A stretch of DNA of 9,069 bases from Bacteroidales bacterium (lineage in GTDB: Bacteria; Bacteroidota; Bacteroidia; Bacteroidales; GCA-2711565): contig JAOZUV010000058.1 of assembly GCA_029938505.1 (NCBI GenBank), positions 1-9,069 of the forward strand. The letters are read 5' to 3'. Below are positions 7,098 to 9,069 of this stretch, in pieces. The position numbers were made by a program, and so were the translations under genes. How positions within the stretch are numbered: the first letter of the stretch is position 1; the number at the start of each line of letters is the position of its first letter. The notes beneath the pieces were generated by a model, which made no database searches, was not told where the DNA came from, and was given only the letters and a program-made list of their open reading frames with translations.

Positions 7098-7124
7098 ACT
7101 ATCTAAATGATAAATTGAATTCTC

Positions 7125-8420
7125 TTATTTTGAGATTCGAATTTTTTTCGAAAAAAGAGTTAGAATAAGCCCTCGTGAAAACATGAAAATCATCAGGGCC
7201 ATCCATAGTCCATGATTTCCGTAATTTTTTCCAATAATGAAATAGAAAGGAAAGAATAGGAGGGTCGTTGATATGATCATTGCATTACGCAATGTGGAAG
7301 TAGCAGTGGCTCCAATAAAAATGCCATCCCATATAAAAGCAGCGAAAGTTAATAGAGGGATACTAACTACCCAGATTAAATAGGGTGTTGCATCGGCAAT
7401 TACGTTTGGATCGTTTGTAATAATATATAAAATGCTTTTTCCACTTAGGAAATAAATGAGTGTGAACAGTAGACTAATTCCAAGACCCCATTTAAATAAA
7501 TTAATAATAGTATTCTTTAATGCTTGTGGTTTTTTTGCACCTATATACTTTCCAACCAAAGCTTCTGCGGCATATGCAAATCCATCAATTAAATACGAAT
7601 AGATAAAAAAGAATTGCAATAAGATAGTGTTGGCTGCAAGCACTTCATTGCTTATTCGTGCCGATTCGGCCGTGAAAAATGATAAACTTAGCAACAACAA
7701 TAGGGTGCGAATTAATATGTCTCGGTTAACAAGGAAAAATCTTTTCAATGCTTTGAGTTGCATCATGCTTTTGTAAGTCCAATAAGCTAGATACGAACGA
7801 TATTTTTTTAGGAATAAAATGATAGCTAAGCTCAATCCACAATATTGAGCGAGTAAGCTTCCCCACGCTACACCATCTGCTTTCATCCCAAATCCATAAA
7901 TAAAAATTAAATTAAAAATGAGGTTGAGTGAAGTAATACTAATTGCAATGATCATTGGGTACTTTGCATTTTGCATACCCAAAAACCATCCTGTAATGGC
8001 AAATAAACTGATGGCTGCTGGAGCAGCATAAATTCGGATGAAGAAATATTCTTTTGCTAAAGCCTCAACTTCTGGCGATCCTGATATTAATTCAAAACCT
8101 AGTAAAGCAATCGGATATTGTAATAGTAGAATAAAGAAACTTCCAATAAGTGCAGCCGTAATTGCTCTGCTTAATGTTAAAATGATTTCTTTTTTATCCT
8201 TGGCACCAAAGGCTTGAGCTGTGAAACCTGAACTGCTCATGCGTAAAAACCCAAATCCAAAATAAATAAAATTAAAAATCATACTCCCTAAAGCCACGGC
8301 ACCAATATAAATTCCCGATTCTAAGTGACCCAAAATTGCGAGGTCTACCATTCCTAAAAGAGGAATGGTAATATTGCTGATGATGTTTGGGACAGCTATA
8401 CGGAGGATTTCTTTATTCAA
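7125..8420 (-). CDS. MATE-family (DinF-like) multidrug/cation antiporter
   Basis: This inner-membrane exporter has 431 residues and about 12 hydrophobic segments in two repeated halves, a normal length for MATE. The first segment carries PLLGMVDLAILGH (20-32), with the family's conserved Asp at 26. The second half contains FIWDGIFIGAT (362-371), a DinF-subfamily signature. FLGMQNAKYPM (146-156) matches the usual loop of the first half. MATE pumps expel drugs or metabolites in exchange for Na+ or H+; the substrate here cannot be told. The start is TTG at 8420. MNKEILRIAVPNIISN aligns with where relatives begin and no nearer ATG exists before residue 24, which lies inside the first membrane segment. 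It is divergent from the TPR gene across 68 bp. A weak -7-like TATCTTCG is at 8434-8441 on the - strand. It is unlikely to be co-transcribed with padR, given the 190-bp gap and the operon's own promoter. Confidence 0.94.
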   Translation of the reverse strand: MNKEILRIAVPNIISNITIPLLGMVDLAILGHLESGIYIGAVALGSMIFNFIYFGFGFLRMSSSGFTAQAFGAKDKKEIILTLSRAITAALIGSFFILLLQYPIALLGFELISGSPEVEALAKEYFFIRIYAAPAAISLFAITGWFLGMQNAKYPMIIAISITSLNLIFNLIFIYGFGMKADGVAWGSLLAQYCGLSLAIILFLKKYRSYLAYWTYKSMMQLKALKRFFLVNRDILIRTLLLLLSLSFFTAESARISNEVLAANTILLQFFFIYSYLIDGFAYAAEALVGKYIGAKKPQALKNTIINLFKWGLGISLLFTLIYFLSGKSILYIITNDPNVIADATPYLIWVVSIPLLTFAAFIWDGIFIGATATSTLRNAMIISTTLLFFPFYFIIGKNYGNHGLWMALMIFMFSRGLILTLFSKKIRISK

Positions 8421-8449
8421 TTTTATTTTTTTGCGAAGATAAGAAAGAG

Positions 8450-8478
8450 TTGTGAGTTATAAATAATGCGTATATTTA
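8450..8478 (+). promoter_or_regulatory. Weak promoter candidate for the TPR gene
   Basis: TATATTTA (8471-8478) differs from the TAnnTTTG -7 consensus only at the last base. A TTG (8450-8452) lies 18 bp upstream as a partial -33 box. The box ends 10 nt before the ATG. The 68-bp divergent gap must hold promoters for both the MATE and TPR genes, which supports a promoter here, but the match is poor and the DNA is AT-rich. Confidence 0.25.
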
Positions 8479-8488
8479 AAATTCTAAA

Positions 8489-9069
8489 ATGCACTATGTG
8501 AACCGTATTATTCTCTCATTTTTAGTATTAATTTTTTCGCTTAATGTGTGTGCTAATTTTTATGCACAGCAAAATTTTGATTATTCATCTCAAGAAGGAA
8601 TGGAAGAGCATGTAAAGCAAATGGCTAGCCGTTGCTGGAATTTAAGAGAAAAAAATTTAGATTCTGCTATTATTGTTGGGAAAGAGACACTTGATTTGGC
8701 ACTAAAATATGAAGTAGATCAACAAATTCCCCGAATTTGTAACTTTTTAGGTGTTTTATACCTTCACTATATGCCCGATAATAAAACAGCAATTCCTTAT
8801 TTTCATCAGGCTTTGGAAACTGGTTTTAAATTAAATGATTCGGTTCAGATAGCCTATGCCTATAATAATTTAGGAGATGCTTTTATGTTTACTGGGAATC
8901 TGCCACTTGCTATTCAATATGCTGAGGCTTCAGTTCAGATTTTTAAAAAATTGAAACATAATTCGGGAATTGCTTACGGTTATATAAACCTTGCATTAGT
9001 TTATAGAGAAGAAGGAAATTATGAAAAATCCTTGAATTATTTTTATCAGGTTAAAGAAATGCGCGAAGA
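8489..9069 (+). CDS. Secreted TPR-repeat protein, N-terminal part (3' partial)
   Basis: An open frame runs from the ATG at 8489 to the window end with no stop (193 full codons visible). Residues 1-26 are a signal peptide: MHYVNRI, then a hydrophobic core ILSFLVLIFSLNVC, with likely cleavage near ANFYA. The chain then enters the periplasm and forms helical repeats. At least three TPR-like units are visible: about 83-117, 122-155 (AYNNLGDAFMFTGNLPLAIQYA) and 162-193 (GYINLALVYREEGNYEKSLNYF), with typical LG, Y and A positions. In Bacteroidota, a signal peptide followed by TPRs often begins a membrane-anchored sensor: a TPR histidine kinase, or a TPR protein with a C-terminal LuxR-type DNA-binding domain. 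The decisive C-terminal part is outside the window, so the output domain stays unknown. It is divergent from the MATE gene. Confidence 0.88.
   Translation, partial: MHYVNRIILSFLVLIFSLNVCANFYAQQNFDYSSQEGMEEHVKQMASRCWNLREKNLDSAIIVGKETLDLALKYEVDQQIPRICNFLGVLYLHYMPDNKTAIPYFHQALETGFKLNDSVQIAYAYNNLGDAFMFTGNLPLAIQYAEASVQIFKKLKHNSGIAYGYINLALVYREEGNYEKSLNYFYQVKEMRE

Noticed and set aside
6953..7124. The AT-rich gap between the MATE and padR genes as a small RNA, origin or attachment site
   Set aside because: Beyond the operator dyad and an A/T-only hairpin I see no repeats, conserved structure or ORF to support this.
1..9069. A defence island, biosynthetic cluster or mobile element spanning the window
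   Set aside because: All eight genes belong to ordinary housekeeping, envelope or regulatory families. Gene orientation is mixed, and no integrase, transposase, terminal repeats or abrupt composition change was seen.

Overview
The window looks like a chromosomal segment of a low-GC member of the Bacteroidota. Four things point there: TAnnTTTG-type -7 promoter boxes with no clear Shine-Dalgarno sequences, an 815-codon fused alpha/beta 2-oxoacid dehydrogenase E1, a padR-pspC gene pair with a long Toastrack-type PspC protein, and an NtrY-like histidine kinase with a THEIMNSVSPI H-box. A marine or gut Bacteroidales/Marinilabiliales-like host is only a guess. I see no phage, transposase, CRISPR, tRNA or rRNA signal.

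Layout, left to right. (1) The C-terminal part of a sensor histidine kinase on the + strand, cut by the window edge, converges on (2) a small secreted beta-barrel-like protein on the - strand. A hairpin terminator lies between them. (3) A large fused E1 enzyme of a 2-oxoacid dehydrogenase complex is on the - strand. It is divergent from (4) a retinol-dehydrogenase-like SDR oxidoreductase on the + strand. (5) A pspC-like envelope-stress membrane protein (-) converges on the SDR gene, and its likely terminator hairpin lies inside the 3' coding end of the SDR gene. (6) A PadR-family repressor gene sits 2 bp upstream of pspC in the same operon. It is preceded by a -33/-7 promoter overlapped by an AGTACT dyad, a likely autoregulatory operator. 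(7) A DinF-type MATE efflux pump (-) with a TTG start is divergent from (8) a secreted TPR protein (+) that runs off the right edge and has no stop in the window.

The genes form mostly independent transcription units. The only clear functional unit is padR-pspC, where the regulator probably represses its own operon and so the membrane-stress protein. E1 would feed acyl groups to an E2/E3 complex encoded elsewhere. I did not find a convincing undescribed system. The more interesting points are regulatory (the operator dyad, a possibly leaderless padR, a terminator embedded in a neighbouring gene) and two sequence peculiarities of the E1 protein.
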